Both the position numbers and the translations under genes were made by a program. 64,000 nt of DNA from Closterium sp. NIES-65 (taxonomy: Eukaryota; Streptophyta; Zygnematophyceae; Desmidiales; Closteriaceae): contig CANXME010002052.1 of the NCBI GenBank assembly GCA_948144175.1, positions 372,001 to 436,000 on the forward strand, in the 5' to 3' direction. The notes beneath the pieces were generated by a model. It was given only the letters and a program-made list of their open reading frames with translations, was not told the origin of the DNA and searched no databases. Of this stretch, positions 30,966 through 43,301 are shown piece by piece. The first letter of the stretch is position 1; each line of letters starts with the position of its first letter.

Positions 30966-33900
30966 ATGGCCCTCGATCTGCGGAAGTCCATCACCAGTGC
31001 TCGACTCGCCGACGCATCTTCCCTCGAACCTTCCGACCGAGCGTTTTCCCTCTCTCGCCTCCTCTCGCCACGAAGCGGCAATCCCCGCTCCTCCTCATTT
31101 TCGCGCGGAAACGACAAAAACGACGTCAAATCGAATGTCTCTGCATTTTCGGCCTCCGGGTTATCCGCAAGTGTCCTATCTGCAGCCGAACCTGCCGGGC
31201 TGCATTCCGAAGCAGCACGCACTGGCTCGGGTGCAGCCGCCGGTGGTGGCTGGGAAGCTCCTCAGGCTACAGCTTCGGCAAGGGTAGCGTCGGAAGTCGA
31301 AGGTTCCGGACAGCCGAAGCTGTTGCTGGAGGCGCGCTCAGGCCGCATTGCACACGTCAGCCGGGGGTTGTTGCGCGACCTGGGTTACACCAGCTCTGAA
31401 GATTTTGGCGGGAAAAGCTTGTACGATCTGGCGGATGGGCTCTATGAAGCTGATTGGTCGAGAGCCGTAGAGGCGGTGACGAAGAACAATCGCGCTTCGG
31501 TGCGAATTCACTTCAAGCTGCTGAAAAGCGACAGAGCTGGCGATCTTGTCGGCACGCGCGTCGCTCTCTCGCTGAATTTCGCAGGCGACGAAGAGATGAC
31601 CGTCGCAGGCGATGGACCGTCGCCAACATTCCTCCTCGGGGGCTTAATGCCAGCGCCGCCGCAATCATCGACGCCGGCGGCGGGAGCGGCCAGCGGTTTC
31701 CGGGTGCGACGCGTGGAGGTGATTATAGAGGAACCGCCCCAGACCCCGCTACAAGAAACGACGGGTAAACGAACGGCCGAAGCCGCTCTAATGGGAGAAA
31801 CTGTCGAACGTCGAGAGTTTGATGGCGTCCCTGGGAGATACCAAGATATTAGAGTCTCAGAATGCGACAGCCTTGGCGACATAAATGGGGACTCGAGTCG
31901 CATAGGTGGCGAATCATGCGACAACTCTCTCGAGAGTTCTTCCACGTCAGCGGAGCCCCATTCCACGTCACCGCAGGAGCAAATTACATCACCAGGTTCG
32001 GACTGGCAGGTGGGAAGCGAGACGAACAGCGATTGGTCGAGGGAGAGCGAGTTGCAGCAGCAGGGCTTAAAAGACGGCATCAGGGGGGCAGGTGCGAGGG
32101 GAAGCCGCGCGCAGCAGAACGGAATGGTTTGCGCGTTTGGCGCGCCTCCCGGCTCTATCACTCCCCCTCGCGCCCACGCCCGCCCCCCTCTCCCATCCCG
32201 CGGAAACGGCGACGTGGGGAGCAGCTCTGGTCGTACGCGCGCCTCCGGCTACCACTCCGCGCGCAAGCCGCCCGTTCCACGTGTCAGCAGCACAGGGTCG
32301 TTGAAATCAATGCAACCTCCGAATTCGTCACGGACCGTCCAGAATAGCAACTGGCCGCGACGCGAGGATGGAGAGGAGGAATTGGAGGAGGATGACGAGG
32401 AGGAAGAGGAGGAGGGGAATGGGTTGGAGATAGACGAGGAAGGATTGGCATTAGCTTTAAGAGAAGACCCCGACGACGAGGATGCTCTTAACGAGGATGC
32501 ATACAGTGAAGCAGAAAATGACGACGACATGACATCCCCGATCGCGCCGCTCGAGGAAATCGAGAATGATTTTGAAGACGACGACGACGATGATGAGGGC
32601 GCGTATATCGGGGATGGCAGGGGCGGGGAGAGCGCGACCGTCGCTCGGCAAATTTCGGACGTTCGTGAGAGGCTTGCGGCGCGGAGATCGTGCCACCTGG
32701 CGCGCGGAGGGCGGGAGATGGACGCGGACGCGATATCGGACGAGGACGAGGACGAGGAGTCGTGGGAGCGCGTGAAGCAGCGCTGGGCCGCGCAGCAGCA
32801 GCGCCTGCAGCGGCGGGAGGAGCAGCAGGTGCAGCAAGCGGTTCAGGCGGCGAGGGAGAGGGAGAAGGAGCGCGAGAGGGAGAGGGCGGCGAGAGGGGGG
32901 GAGGAGGGCAAGAAGCGGGCGTTTGCGAAGTGGGTGGGCGGGGTTCGGGGAGGGGACGGGGGAGAAGGAATGGAAGGTGAGGGAGGGGGAGGGAGGGAGG
33001 GAGTGTGGTGGAGTGAGCGGAGCGGTCGGAGAGATAAGAGCGACAGGAGCGATAGCCCTGCTAGCAGATCCCTGCGCATGAGCCTGAGCATGGGACGATC
33101 GCAGTCTCCTGCTGCCCCAGCGGCCTTTAGTTATGGCCAAGGCAATGATGAGGGGAAGGTGCGGGAGAGGGAGAAAGAAAGGGAGAAGGAACGAAGAGGC
33201 CCGGCCCTAAGCAAGGCGGTGAGCTTCGGGAGAGTGGGCTTTTCGCTTTCGTCCCCTTCAAAGAGAGAACAGAAGGGGTCCAGCAGGCTTGGGAGTGCCG
33301 AACCAGAGGGCTGGAGTGAGGATAGACGGGTGGCTGCTAGCCGTTTTGCTGAGGAGAGTGGGAGGAGCGGAGTGGGGGTACAGCAAGAGAGAGGGAAGGA
33401 GGAAAAGGAGCAAGAGGAGGAATTTTTCTGGCTGGGATCGCCCGTGAGAGAAGACAAGGAGACTAAGGACTTGAATGCTCCCTCTGTCTCTTGCATTGAC
33501 ACCAGCACTGGCAGCAGTCTTGACAACAGCAACAGTACCGTCACCAGAAGTAACAGCATTCGAGGAAAACTGAACCTATCGCTGTCACCTCTCAACGTAG
33601 ACGACTCGGAAGCACCAAGCGAGACCAGCCCAGCTTCTCCCGCTACCATCTCCAGTCCTTCTCAGCCCCTCTCCCGCCCGCCCTCCCGTATTCCCTCCCT
33701 CATTGCTCGCTCCTCCTCATCCGACGATGCCCGCAGCCTCCGCAAGCAGCACTCAGAGCCCAAGCGCGATCTCAACCACATTCCGGCACCGTTCTGCACC
33801 GCCCCCGACCCCTGCAGTTTACCCGCCGACTCACAGCCTGGGGGAGGAGAGGCGTCCACGCCTGGCCGGCGCCTGTTGAGCGCCCTGAGCCACAAGGGAG

Positions 33901-34625
33901 TGGTTGGCGCTGCCAAGAAGGCCCTTGAGGCAGTCAGCTCCCCTCGCCGCTCCCACACCTCTCTGTTCGCCTCGGTATCTGCAGAATGTGCCTCGGCTCG
34001 TGAAGATGGTGCTGAGGGTGCCTCTGCTGGCTCCTCTGCTGGTGGTGGCGGTGGGAGGGGAGGAGGAGGGGGAGCAGAGCCCCTGATTGGCTCGCCGCGG
34101 TTCTTCTCGTCTTCCTCGCGGCCGTCGTCTCTCCGCCCCTCTGCCTCCCATGACAGCTACACGTCCTCTCCCTCCTCTCGTCTCTCCTCATCCCCATCCC
34201 GGAGCATCGTGCCTCGCTCTTCCTCTCTGGAGGTCCCGAGGTCGGCTGGGGTGCCTCGGAGTGTGTCGCAAGAGAGTGGTTTTGGCACCAGCAGCAGTAG
34301 CAGGGAAAGTGGTGGCGCCTCACGCCGCCACAGCCTGCTTGCCCCATCCTCTTACAGGGAAGATGGGGGCAGCTACAGAGAAGGGAGCAGCTTTAGAGGT
34401 GGTGGTGGAGGGGATGTGAGTGGAGGTGTGCAGGGGGGGAAGCAGCAGCTGTCTGGGCTGCAGGCCCCAGGTGTATCAAGCAGTGTGGGTGGATGTGCAG
34501 TGGAGTGTAGAGCGGTTGGGATGGAGGGTCGAAGGGAGGATGCTGGCTCGGCTTTGACACCCAAGGGCCGGTGGGGAGCTTGGGCTGAAGACGAGAAGTC
34601 TGGAGATATGGATTGGTTTTGGTAG
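30966..34625 (+). CDS. Large intronless protein with N-terminal PAS-like domain
   Basis: 1219 residues in one exon. ATG 30966 is preferred over an upstream in-frame ATG at 30918 because CCACCATGG is an ideal start context. Residues about 118-205 read like a PAS fold (LLLEARSGRIAHVSRGLLRD, LGYTSSEDFGGKSLYDL, then a strand-rich part up to VALSLNF). The rest is mostly disordered: an acidic block near 466-510, a second acidic stretch near 535-550, a charged Gln/Arg/Glu coiled-coil stretch near 599-640, long Ser/Pro/Gly parts, and a C-terminus rich in Trp (GRWGAWAEDE...DMDWFW). The PAS fold is an inference. A sensory or scaffold role would follow from it, but I recognise no named family. Other multi-domain genes in the window have many introns, so the absence here is notable. 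Confidence 0.6.
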   Translation: MALDLRKSITSARLADASSLEPSDRAFSLSRLLSPRSGNPRSSSFSRGNDKNDVKSNVSAFSASGLSASVLSAAEPAGLHSEAARTGSGAAAGGGWEAPQATASARVASEVEGSGQPKLLLEARSGRIAHVSRGLLRDLGYTSSEDFGGKSLYDLADGLYEADWSRAVEAVTKNNRASVRIHFKLLKSDRAGDLVGTRVALSLNFAGDEEMTVAGDGPSPTFLLGGLMPAPPQSSTPAAGAASGFRVRRVEVIIEEPPQTPLQETTGKRTAEAALMGETVERREFDGVPGRYQDIRVSECDSLGDINGDSSRIGGESCDNSLESSSTSAEPHSTSPQEQITSPGSDWQVGSETNSDWSRESELQQQGLKDGIRGAGARGSRAQQNGMVCAFGAPPGSITPPRAHARPPLPSRGNGDVGSSSGRTRASGYHSARKPPVPRVSSTGSLKSMQPPNSSRTVQNSNWPRREDGEEELEEDDEEEEEEGNGLEIDEEGLALALREDPDDEDALNEDAYSEAENDDDMTSPIAPLEEIENDFEDDDDDDEGAYIGDGRGGESATVARQISDVRERLAARRSCHLARGGREMDADAISDEDEDEESWERVKQRWAAQQQRLQRREEQQVQQAVQAAREREKERERERAARGGEEGKKRAFAKWVGGVRGGDGGEGMEGEGGGGREGVWWSERSGRRDKSDRSDSPASRSLRMSLSMGRSQSPAAPAAFSYGQGNDEGKVREREKEREKERRGPALSKAVSFGRVGFSLSSPSKREQKGSSRLGSAEPEGWSEDRRVAASRFAEESGRSGVGVQQERGKEEKEQEEEFFWLGSPVREDKETKDLNAPSVSCIDTSTGSSLDNSNSTVTRSNSIRGKLNLSLSPLNVDDSEAPSETSPASPATISSPSQPLSRPPSRIPSLIARSSSSDDARSLRKQHSEPKRDLNHIPAPFCTAPDPCSLPADSQPGGGEASTPGRRLLSALSHKGVVGAAKKALEAVSSPRRSHTSLFASVSAECASAREDGAEGASAGSSAGGGGGRGGGGGAEPLIGSPRFFSSSSRPSSLRPSASHDSYTSSPSSRLSSSPSRSIVPRSSSLEVPRSAGVPRSVSQESGFGTSSSSRESGGASRRHSLLAPSSYREDGGSYREGSSFRGGGGGDVSGGVQGGKQQLSGLQAPGVSSSVGGCAVECRAVGMEGRREDAGSALTPKGRWGAWAEDEKSGDMDWFW

Positions 34626-36155
34626 TTTGCCTTGCGAAAGAATTTTGAATATGCTGTAATATTGTGTGCTTGAGTTTTGAAACGTCTTAGTGAGTTGCAT
34701 TGAACCTATTACCAGTGTAGAGACCAGAGGCCCCCGATTTTCCAAGTTCAAGTGTACTAATAACTGCGAGCAACGAACCAGCCTCAAGCGCACATCATGC
34801 GCTGACTCGAGCGACATGTGTGACACGTGCCAAGTGGTGCTGTCGTTTCTGATGTTCTTGTCCCCGCGCCTCGGATGTCGTGCTTTGATTAGAGGAGAGG
34901 GCAAGTGAATGGCGTTTACAGTAACATGACATTGTCGAGATTGACCACTTGCTTCAGGTGGATACCGGCCCAAACGACAATGTGTACGGTTGCAAGGGCA
35001 TGTTTTCAGTGCAGCGCATCATGTCGCAGTGACCTCGGCAGTGATTTCTAACTAGGGAGCCTGGGAAAATGCATGGGTGGCAATGGTGGCGAGAGGAGAC
35101 ATGCGCTGGTGGTGCTCATGTCAGGCAGGTGAGCTCCTCCGAACAAGAAACGGCGATTGTTTTGGCGGGGCCGCAATTCTTTGTCCCGCTTACCTACCTC
35201 AGCAGACAGGGTCTTTTGTGAGTGCGGGGCTCGGACAGCAGGGGACCAGAAGGGAACCTCAGGCAGCACTGTAGGTAGCAGCTCTGTATCTTGTAGTTGG
35301 CAATGTAACCCCCTGGATTGCACTTTAAAGCGGGCTGCGGGGAAACATTTCAGGCGTGCGGAAGAAACTGCTTATCTGTACAATACCTTCTCAATATCTA
35401 AAAGCCGAGGTGTTGGCTGTGCTGGAATGTAGGGGGGAATCCACAGGGAAACAGCGAACTGGGTGGTCTCCCAGGTAGTTATACGTAACTAAATTAAATG
35501 TTTAGCTGGGTGCCTTCACGGTTGTTAACGTTGAGTAACCAAATTTAGATAAAGTGCAGCACTCATGTTTGGTTTCGGTGGACAGAAAGCGGTTTCCCAC
35601 TCACTGGCTTGATGTTTTGGATCAGGGGGCACGCGGATGCTCAATGCACACCTACCGAAACCGCACACTACCAGTCCGCGCGGAACCTGGAGGTTACCGG
35701 CGGAAAGACAGCTGCCGCTGGCGGTTACGTGTAGCTTGGTTTGGTGTGGCCTGAGTCGTGGGGGAGAAAAGGGGGAGGAGAGGGGGACTTTATTGTACGC
35801 GTTTCCATCCCCCTTTTCCTGCCCCCATCCCCGCTTCTCCCCATCTGTAAAGCTTCCGCCTTCCCCCTTTTTTGCACGAGGCATGGTGCACAAAACCCTT
35901 CCCGTGGCTCTCAGCTGAGATTGATTTTTCCCACTCACCCACCCACCTGTGTACACTACGCTCGCCCCACCAGTTCTCGTCACCTGCACTTCTGCTCATT
36001 CGTCCTTCGTAAATATTACGCGCAAGTGCTATCTTGTATACTGAGCAAAGGCAGGCGTGAAGTACAGATCAGAAGTTCTTGAGGAGAGTATATTTTTGAG
36101 TCGATTCTACGTCCGTCTTACTAGCAGCCGCCACGCGTTCATTTATTGGCCCAGC
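34626..36155. other. Intergenic DNA between PAS-like gene and receptor kinase
   Basis: No gene recognised. It contains short frames only and should include the receptor-kinase promoter. AT-richer than the surrounding exons. Confidence 0.4.
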
Positions 36156-39100
36156 ATGGGTATCCGTCAGTGTTTGCCGTCACTATTAGCAGTTTTAGTA
36201 GTCGTAATATCACTAACGGCGGTCTCCGCACAGTCGCAACCACCGCCCACCCCACCACCAGGGGATCCCGCAAATGAAATCATCCCGATTCCAGGATTTT
36301 CCACCTCTGATTCCGTCGCCATGGCCGAAAGTACGAGCATTGCCTCACGCATTGTCGGTTCACGGCACCAATATAGTTTCCACTTCGCCGCTTGTTCCTT
36401 CTCCCTGCTCCTTTTTTCCCATTTCGAAACGGCCACTACCAGTGTCATTGCCGTTGCGCTAAACTAACTTCCTCTTCGCTTCTAACGAATATCTATTCAT
36501 GGCCGTGGCTTGTGCAGAGGCGGCACTGCTGGCATTCGCGAAAGCCTTCGGCAACCACGAGGTGTTTTTCAAGTGGGGGTCGTGGGCGAACGTGTCGCTG
36601 GGCATGCAGTACAACACATCCAAGCCGTGCGTGCAGTTCTGGAAATGGATCACCTGCGACATTGACGGCCGCGTTAACGCCATGTAAGCCGTCCCCCCCG
36701 CCCCCACCCCTCCGCTCCCGCCGCCCCCAAGTCGTTTTATGGACTAGCCTCTCCCCGCCCCCTCCCCCCGCCCCCCCAGCTTTCCCCTATCCTCCTTTCC
36801 CTCACGTTCCCCCCCTCCTGCCCCCAACCCCCCTTCATCTTACAACGACACTCAACTCATCCCTTCTCCGCGCACCGTTCTCCCCTTTCTCCGCGCGCGC
36901 AGCGACATAGGCAACCCCCAGATGGCGGACAAGGACCGGTCGTACGGCAAGGGGATGTCGCCCGGCGCGCTAAAGGGACAGATCCCGTGGGCCAAGATGA
37001 CGGCACTGGAGAATCTCGTGCTTATTAATTTGCAGGGCAACGACGTCTACGGCCCCGTGCTGCCGCCGATTATTTCCAAGTTCTCCAAGCTCAAGGAAAT
37101 GTGAGCCGCGTCGCCTTTGCCTCCCGTCCGTGTGCTGCGCTCGAGTCGGTCGCGCCAGCTCCTCGCCATCCACAGTCGATCCCTGACGTTTGATTTTCCG
37201 TGCCTTCCCGGTCGCACTCCCTGTTTATCGAGTCTCAGTTCATCTGCTTATCCGTCGTTCGTCTAACCCTGCCTTTCTGCCCTTTCCTCCGTGTGGTTGC
37301 GCATGCGGTACGGTCCGGTGCGGTACGGTGCGGTGCGAGCAGCATGTTCGAGGGCAACCGGTTCGTGGGTCCCTTTCCCGAGGAGGTCTCGGCGCTCAAG
37401 AGCCTCCAGAAACTGTACGTTCCGCTCGCCGCCGCGCTTCGAGTCCGTCGCCGCCGCCGCATCTATTCCTCTAACATGCGCGAACATTCTCGATAGTTCT
37501 CGAGCGTTTTCGGGTTTCCTGTTGTCGTTCCGTGCACCCCCACCGTCATTCTCGTGACTCTGTTATCGTTTTGCCGCCATTGTCGATGCTGATGGATAGT
37601 GTGGTCTCTGACGACTTTCCTTCATCGCTCCCGGGGTCCTGTCGCGTCCCCGCTTTCCCCGCTCCCCCTCGCAGCGACGTGAGTCTGAATCGCATCACGG
37701 GGTCAATCCCACGTGGCATCGCCACGTTGAGCAATCTGACGTGGCTCGCCCTCTCGCAAAACCAGATGGCCGACGTGCTGCCGCCCGAGATTGGAAACTT
37801 GACTCAACTTGTAAAACTGTACGCACTCGCGACTCGACCTTTCGCCCTCTCGTCAATTTGGGGTCGCTATTGAGCAAGTTCACCTCAATCCGCTCTGTCT
37901 CTCGTGTGGTCTTTAACTGGGAAAGTATCGTGCGTGCTTGCTTACGGCATCTGCGCTTCATACCGCCACGTGTCTCGTTATTTAGTTAAACGTTTTGCCG
38001 GTGGCTCATACTGACGGCTTTGTGTGCTACGCTCGCATCGCAGGGACATTGGCGGGAACTCGTTTCAAGGCACGCTGCCGGAAAGCTGGGGCTCACTCCA
38101 GAAGCTAGAGCTGCTGTGAGTGCTTATCAACTTATCAATCTTACCACGCCTGCTTATCAACCTCCTCCCTGTGTGCTGCTTTGACCGTCGCCTTTGCCCG
38201 CTCACGCCGCATTTTCAAATCCTCCCCCCCCACCCCCCCCCCTCCCCCCTTCCCCCCCCCCTTCCCGTCCACCTGCCCTGTACCGTCCGTTTCGGCCAAA
38301 GACTCATCGCTTGCCCATGCCCATTTTTTCCCGCTCCTCACCATCCTAACTCTCTCCCCGTTCCCTCTTCCCCCACTTCTCCCCTTCGCTCCCCCCCCCC
38401 CCCCCCCCCCTCCTCTCCTCCTCTCCTCCCCTCCCCCCCTCCTCCCCCCCTTTTCGGCGCGGCAGCAATCTGCAGAAGCTGAATCTGAACGGCTCCTTCC
38501 CCGAATCGTGGGCGGGCATGACGTCGCTGCAGCACTTCGTGGCGCCCGCCGCGCGCATCCAGAGCCGCTTCCCGTCGTTCCTGCTCAAGCTCAAAAACAT
38601 CTCTGACATGTAAGTCCGCTGTTCTTCACCCGCCCCCGCCGCATCAACACCCCCCGCCTTCCCCTCCCCTCACCACCAGTCCTTCCTGCTCGAGTCTCAG
38701 CCTCCCCTCGCCTCGCATTCACCTGCCGCTGCTCGTCTCCTCCTGCTGCTACGCTCGGTGCCTCGCCGTGTCGCACCCACGAACCTTCCTCCCAATCCAT
38801 CTCTTCCTCCCCTTCCTCTTTTCAGCTTCCTCTCCTCTTCCCCCTCTCCCCCCACTCCCCGTATTGCCCTTCCCCCCACACCCGTATCCGCCCCTGCGCA
38901 GAGTGCTGTACAACAACGAGCTGTGGGGGCCACTGCCGCCCGCCAAGGAGCTCTTTGCGCCCCGCACGCTCACCGCACTGTGAGCCGCCCGCCCCTGCCC
39001 CGCCCAACCTCGCCCGCCCCCACCCTTCTCTGCCCTTCTCCGCCCGCATCTGCCTTTTTCCGCCCTTCTGCTTCCCACCCTGCTGCACTCCTCCCACATC

Positions 39101-41927
39101 CCCCACCATCCTGCCTGCCGTCCGTCGATTCTTGCCCGTCCGCCTGCACAGCTCACTCTCGTGCTGCTTCTGCGCCCTTCTTCTCCCCTCCCTCACTCCC
39201 CTCTCATTTCTCCGCCCATCTCCGCCCACTGTTCCCTGTCACGCTCTCCCCGTGTCCCTGCGGTGCAGGGACGTGAGTTCCAACTTCCTCAACGGCACAG
39301 TACCGCCAGTGCCTGCCGGCCGCGACCTCGACTTCAAGTCAGTCCCTGCCGCCCCCTGCCGCCCCTTGCCGCCCCCCTGCCACCTACTGCCATTGCTTAC
39401 ACCTCTTTCTGGCAAAGACTCCCCCAATTTCTGCAAACTCCAGCAGCTACCGTCACTTGATCTGCTGTAACCTGCCCCCTTCACACCCCTTCTCACCTAC
39501 CCCTCAACTTCCCTCTCCCTCTCTCTCCGTGTGTCCCACCCCCTCCCTCTCCGCCCATCCCCCCCCATGCAGGTACTTCACCAACTGTCTGAACACGTCA
39601 GCCAACCCGGCACTGGCGGATCAGAAGCCGCAGGACCCCGCGGAGTGCACCAAGTTCTACAACACCCTCAAATTCGGTAAGCCCCCCTCCGCCCTCCCCC
39701 GCTCTCCCGGCCCCATCCGTCCCCGGTGTGCCCCCACTGCCCCCCAGCTGTGCCCCACTGCCGCCCAGCTGTGCTCCCACTGCCGGCCACTGCCCCCCTG
39801 CTGCCGCCATTGCCCCTTCCGCCACCAGTTGTGGCTCCTCCTCTCGCACCGGCCCCCCTCGCGCCTCACCGCCCACTCTCTTCCATTCTATTCCATTCCC
39901 GTCCCTCTTCCCCCCTCCTCTCTCCAGCCTCGCAGCTCTCGAGCACGAGCTACAACGGCACGGAGACGGTGCAACCAACCGAGTACGTGCCGACGCCCAT
40001 GATCATCGGCATCACGGTGTCTCTCGCCCTTTCTGCTCCCCTCCTTCCCCCTTCCCATTCCAGCCTCGCAGCTGTCAAGCACGAGCTACAACGGCACAGA
40101 AACAGTACAGACCACGGAGTACGTGCCGGCGTCCAAGACGCCCATGATCGTCGGCATCACGGTGTCGCTGGCCATCGCCATCGCCGCAGTGGGCGGCGCC
40201 GTCTGGTTCCTCTACTACACCAAGCGCGGCCAGAGCATCTCCAAGATGTTCACCAAGGGCCTCCGCCGTGAGTGCCCAAGCTGCTTCCTCCCCTCCCACT
40301 CCCCACACTCTCTTCTCTCTCTCTCCTCCTTCGCTTTCCACTCGCCCGCCTGCACTTTCTCCGTTCGCCTTGCCCCGCAGGGCCCCATCCTCACATTCTC
40401 TGTTCCTCCTCCCCCGCTTTCCCCTTTTGCAGAGGCGACGCGCGAGTTCACGTTGAAGCAGATGAAGGCGGCCACCAACAACTGGCAGACGGTCATCGGC
40501 AAGGGAGGCTACGGCACCGTCTACAAGGCCACGCTCAAGGACGGGCAGCTCGTGGCCGTGAAGCGTCTGGACCAAGTCTCCAAGCAAGGCGACGTGGAGT
40601 TTATCCGAGAAGTGGAGCTCTTGTCGCGCGTGCATCACCGGCACCTGGTGAACCTGGTGGGATTCTGCGCTGAGAAGGGCGAGCGTGCGCTGATCTACGA
40701 GTACATGGCCATGGGTTCGCTGTATGAGCACCTTCATGGGGAGAGCGCGAAGGAGTACCCGCTGTCGTGGGACAGCCGCACCAAGATTGCCATCCACGTG
40801 GCGCTCGGGATTGAGTATCTGCACTATGGTGCCGACCCGCCCCTCATTCATCGGTGCGTTGCCTTCCTTACCTTCTGTCTCGCTGTCTCAGTGTTTCGTG
40901 CGTTGTGCCTACTTCCTGTGCTCTTTGCCTGAGGCTACTTTGTTATCCCAGATTGCTCCATCCTCTGCTGCTCACGCCTCGCTGCCCTCCTTTCGCCCTC
41001 TCCCCCACCCTACAGTGATATCAAGTCGGCCAACATCCTTCTCTCAGACGATGGCTACTCCAAGGTGGCTGATTTCGGCCTGTGCAAGGAAGCGCCCATC
41101 GGGGCGGGTGCGGACGGCGGTGAGCAGCTCGTTCCCACGGCGACAGCGGTGCGGGGGTCGTTCGGGTACCTGGACCCCGAGTACGTCAACACGAGTATTC
41201 TCTCGGAGAAGTCGGACGTGTACAGCTACGGCGTCGTGCTGCTGGAGCTCATTTCCGGCCACAAGTCCATCCACGAGTGGCAGCCCCTCGCCTACTGGGT
41301 GAGTGCTGGATGTGACCTGCTGGGTGACCTACTGGGTGGCCTGCTGCCTCTGGAGCTGCATGCCTGCTTGCCTGCATGACCATCATGATATAATTTTTTC
41401 CTAATGGAATCCTTGTGTGTGCCCCCCTGTGTGTGTGCATGTGTGGTGGAATGCAGGCGGAGGAGTACCTGGCGGACAGGGAGAAGACCCCTCTCATGGT
41501 GGACCCCAAGCTGGAGGGCAACTTTGACCTGGACGAGCTCTACGCGCTCTGTGACATCGCACGCACGTGCGTGCAGGACCAGGCCGTCAACCGCCCCACC
41601 ATCCGCGACGTTGCCAAGGCGCTCGTGGAGAATCTCGGCCACGCCACGTCCAGCTACGCCGGCAGCCACCGGGACTCGGCGTCTATCATGTCGTCGTCCC
41701 AGTCAGACGCCACGTCACTGCCGTCCTCGTCGTACCCGTCCACGTCAGAGTCGTCGGAGTTTAGCTATCAGAATTACTCGGAGACGCTGCACTGGACGCC
41801 CGGGGATGACAACTCAAATGCGCAGTCGAGCAAGTCGGGGTCGGTGGCCCTGTCCAAGGGCGCCAAGGGCGACCACTTGCCCGTGCCTGTGCCGCGCCGC
41901 CCGGATTTCCCCCCGGATGAGGCGTGA
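36156..41927 (+). CDS. Leucine-rich-repeat receptor-like protein kinase
   Basis: Fourteen exons (36156-36330, 36518-36683, 36903-37100, 37343-37414, 37675-37818, 38044-38115, 38466-38609, 38902-38979, 39269-39337, 39573-39676, 40064-40267, 40433-40853, 41016-41298, 41457-41927) join in frame to 866 residues. Residues 1-26 are a signal peptide (LLAVLVVVISLTAVSA). An LRR N-cap with paired Cys and about eight irregular LRRs follow, several encoded by 72- or 144-base exons that all begin in the same phase, the classic LRR exon pattern. A transmembrane helix lies near 436-458. The kinase has GKGGYG, VAVK (Lys519), the RE pair of helix C, HRDIKSAN (Asp617 at an exon junction), DFG and SDVYSYG, so it should be active. 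A Ser-rich tail follows. It would sense an extracellular ligand and signal from the plasma membrane. Subfamily not determined. Confidence 0.9.
39928..40016 (+). other. Truncated copy of the receptor-kinase transmembrane exon
   Basis: After a good CTCCAG acceptor it reads SQLSSTSYNGTETVQPTEYV...MIIGIT, almost the same as the start of exon 11 (40064), and stops at GGTGTCT before the transmembrane helix. Exon 10 can join it in frame (phase 1), but it ends in phase 0 while exon 11 needs phase 1. The two copies therefore cannot both be included without a frameshift. If used alone with intron retention the frame stays open toward 40271 and lacks the membrane helix. Confidence 0.75.
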
Positions 41928-43301
41928 GTGACTCGAGCAGGAGTTGCAGTAGGGGTTGGCTGTGATGGTGTGTGGGGATGGAAGGTTTATGGCGGGCGGA
42001 GAGGGGTCTGTGAGAAGTGGGTTGTGTGGTAGTGTATATGGGCAAGAAGCGCTGATTGTGCTCTTGCATTTTCACACCTACCCGAGATTGCAGTTTGATT
42101 GCAGTGCAGAACTCTTGCATATTTCCTGTTTCCTTCTGTTACCATCTTGTAATTTATCAGTTAGATATTAATGTAGACACCCGTTTTAGGTGTGCTGTTT
42201 CTAGCAAATGTTGCATTCTCTTGCCCAGGCCAAGGGGCATTGGTGTATACTATCTGCTGAGCCCAATTCCATAAGGTGGTGTACAGTTGGTGTAGTCGGT
42301 TGTTTTGTGTCATTGATATCGGGGAGGACGCAACTTCGATAGAAATCAGACGCGTGTTGAGAAATTTGCTGACTCGTCAAATACTCAGCGGGCAGGCAAG
42401 GCCTCACTGGTTGTTGACAAGATACGGAGCCCACCAGCAAGACCGAAGCGGTGTGGTTGGTGCGGGGAAATCTGCGCAGCGCAGGGTCCAGCCAATCAAT
42501 TGTTGCTGCCCCAACCAGCATCCAGACCAGGCAGGCAAGGCAATCCGATGACACCCAGCCAGCCCGGCACATTCCCCAGACTGCCCTACACCTGCACCAG
42601 CCGGCCAAACCCTTTGCGTCCCCGAACCTAATCTATACACCAATCAAGCCTGCCTGCCTTTTCAAATCCAGCCAATGAAGAGCCTCAACTCTGACCCCCC
42701 CGACTTCCGGGAGCAAAGCGATTGATCCAAACCAATTATCGCTCAGAGTTGAGTGCGCTGTCGACTCCGCCACGTCCCCCGCTACCGTGCGAGACGCCCT
42801 TATGAAGGTAGGTGCGCGCGCGCATGATGGTTGGCTCAGAGCGTAGCGCACAAGCGGAGTGTTTCCGCCAGCGTGGAAACGCTGCGCGTCGAGCGCTGCT
42901 GGCATGGCAAGTCACCTAACATGTCATCATTGAGAGGAGAGATACTTCACCGCCATCGTGTCAGCATTGAGGGTTGTTGAAATGTGAGCTTGAAAAAGAT
43001 ATTGATCCAAACGTTCACGCTTTGAAGAATCACGCCTCAGAGTTATGTCGCGGTTCGATCGATTAGGGCGGGACCCGCAGCGCAGAGCTCAGCAAACTCT
43101 GGCTCCGACATAGAAGCATCCAACCGTCTTATTTATTGACCTGTCATAACAATCGTATTGTAGACGCTATGAGCTGAAAAACATCGGTTATTTTCAAGGC
43201 AATCGCAAGGGCATCGTTCACGCGGTTCACTTTGTTTCTGGGAATTATCAGTAAGTTCACGCGGTTCACTTTGTTTCTGGGAATTATCAGTAACCGCACG
43301 T
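41928..43301. other. Intergenic DNA between receptor kinase and CRK
   Basis: No gene recognised. The last 90 bases hold a 39-bp tandem duplication (43217-43294) immediately 5' of the CRK start codon. Confidence 0.45.
43217..43294 (+). repeat. 39-bp direct duplication in the CRK leader
   Basis: TTCACGCGGTTCACTTTGTT...ATCAGTAAG is present twice head to tail (43217 and 43256), ending a few bases before ATG 43302. It contains GTAAG-like donor words and could affect leader splicing or translation. Confidence 0.85.
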
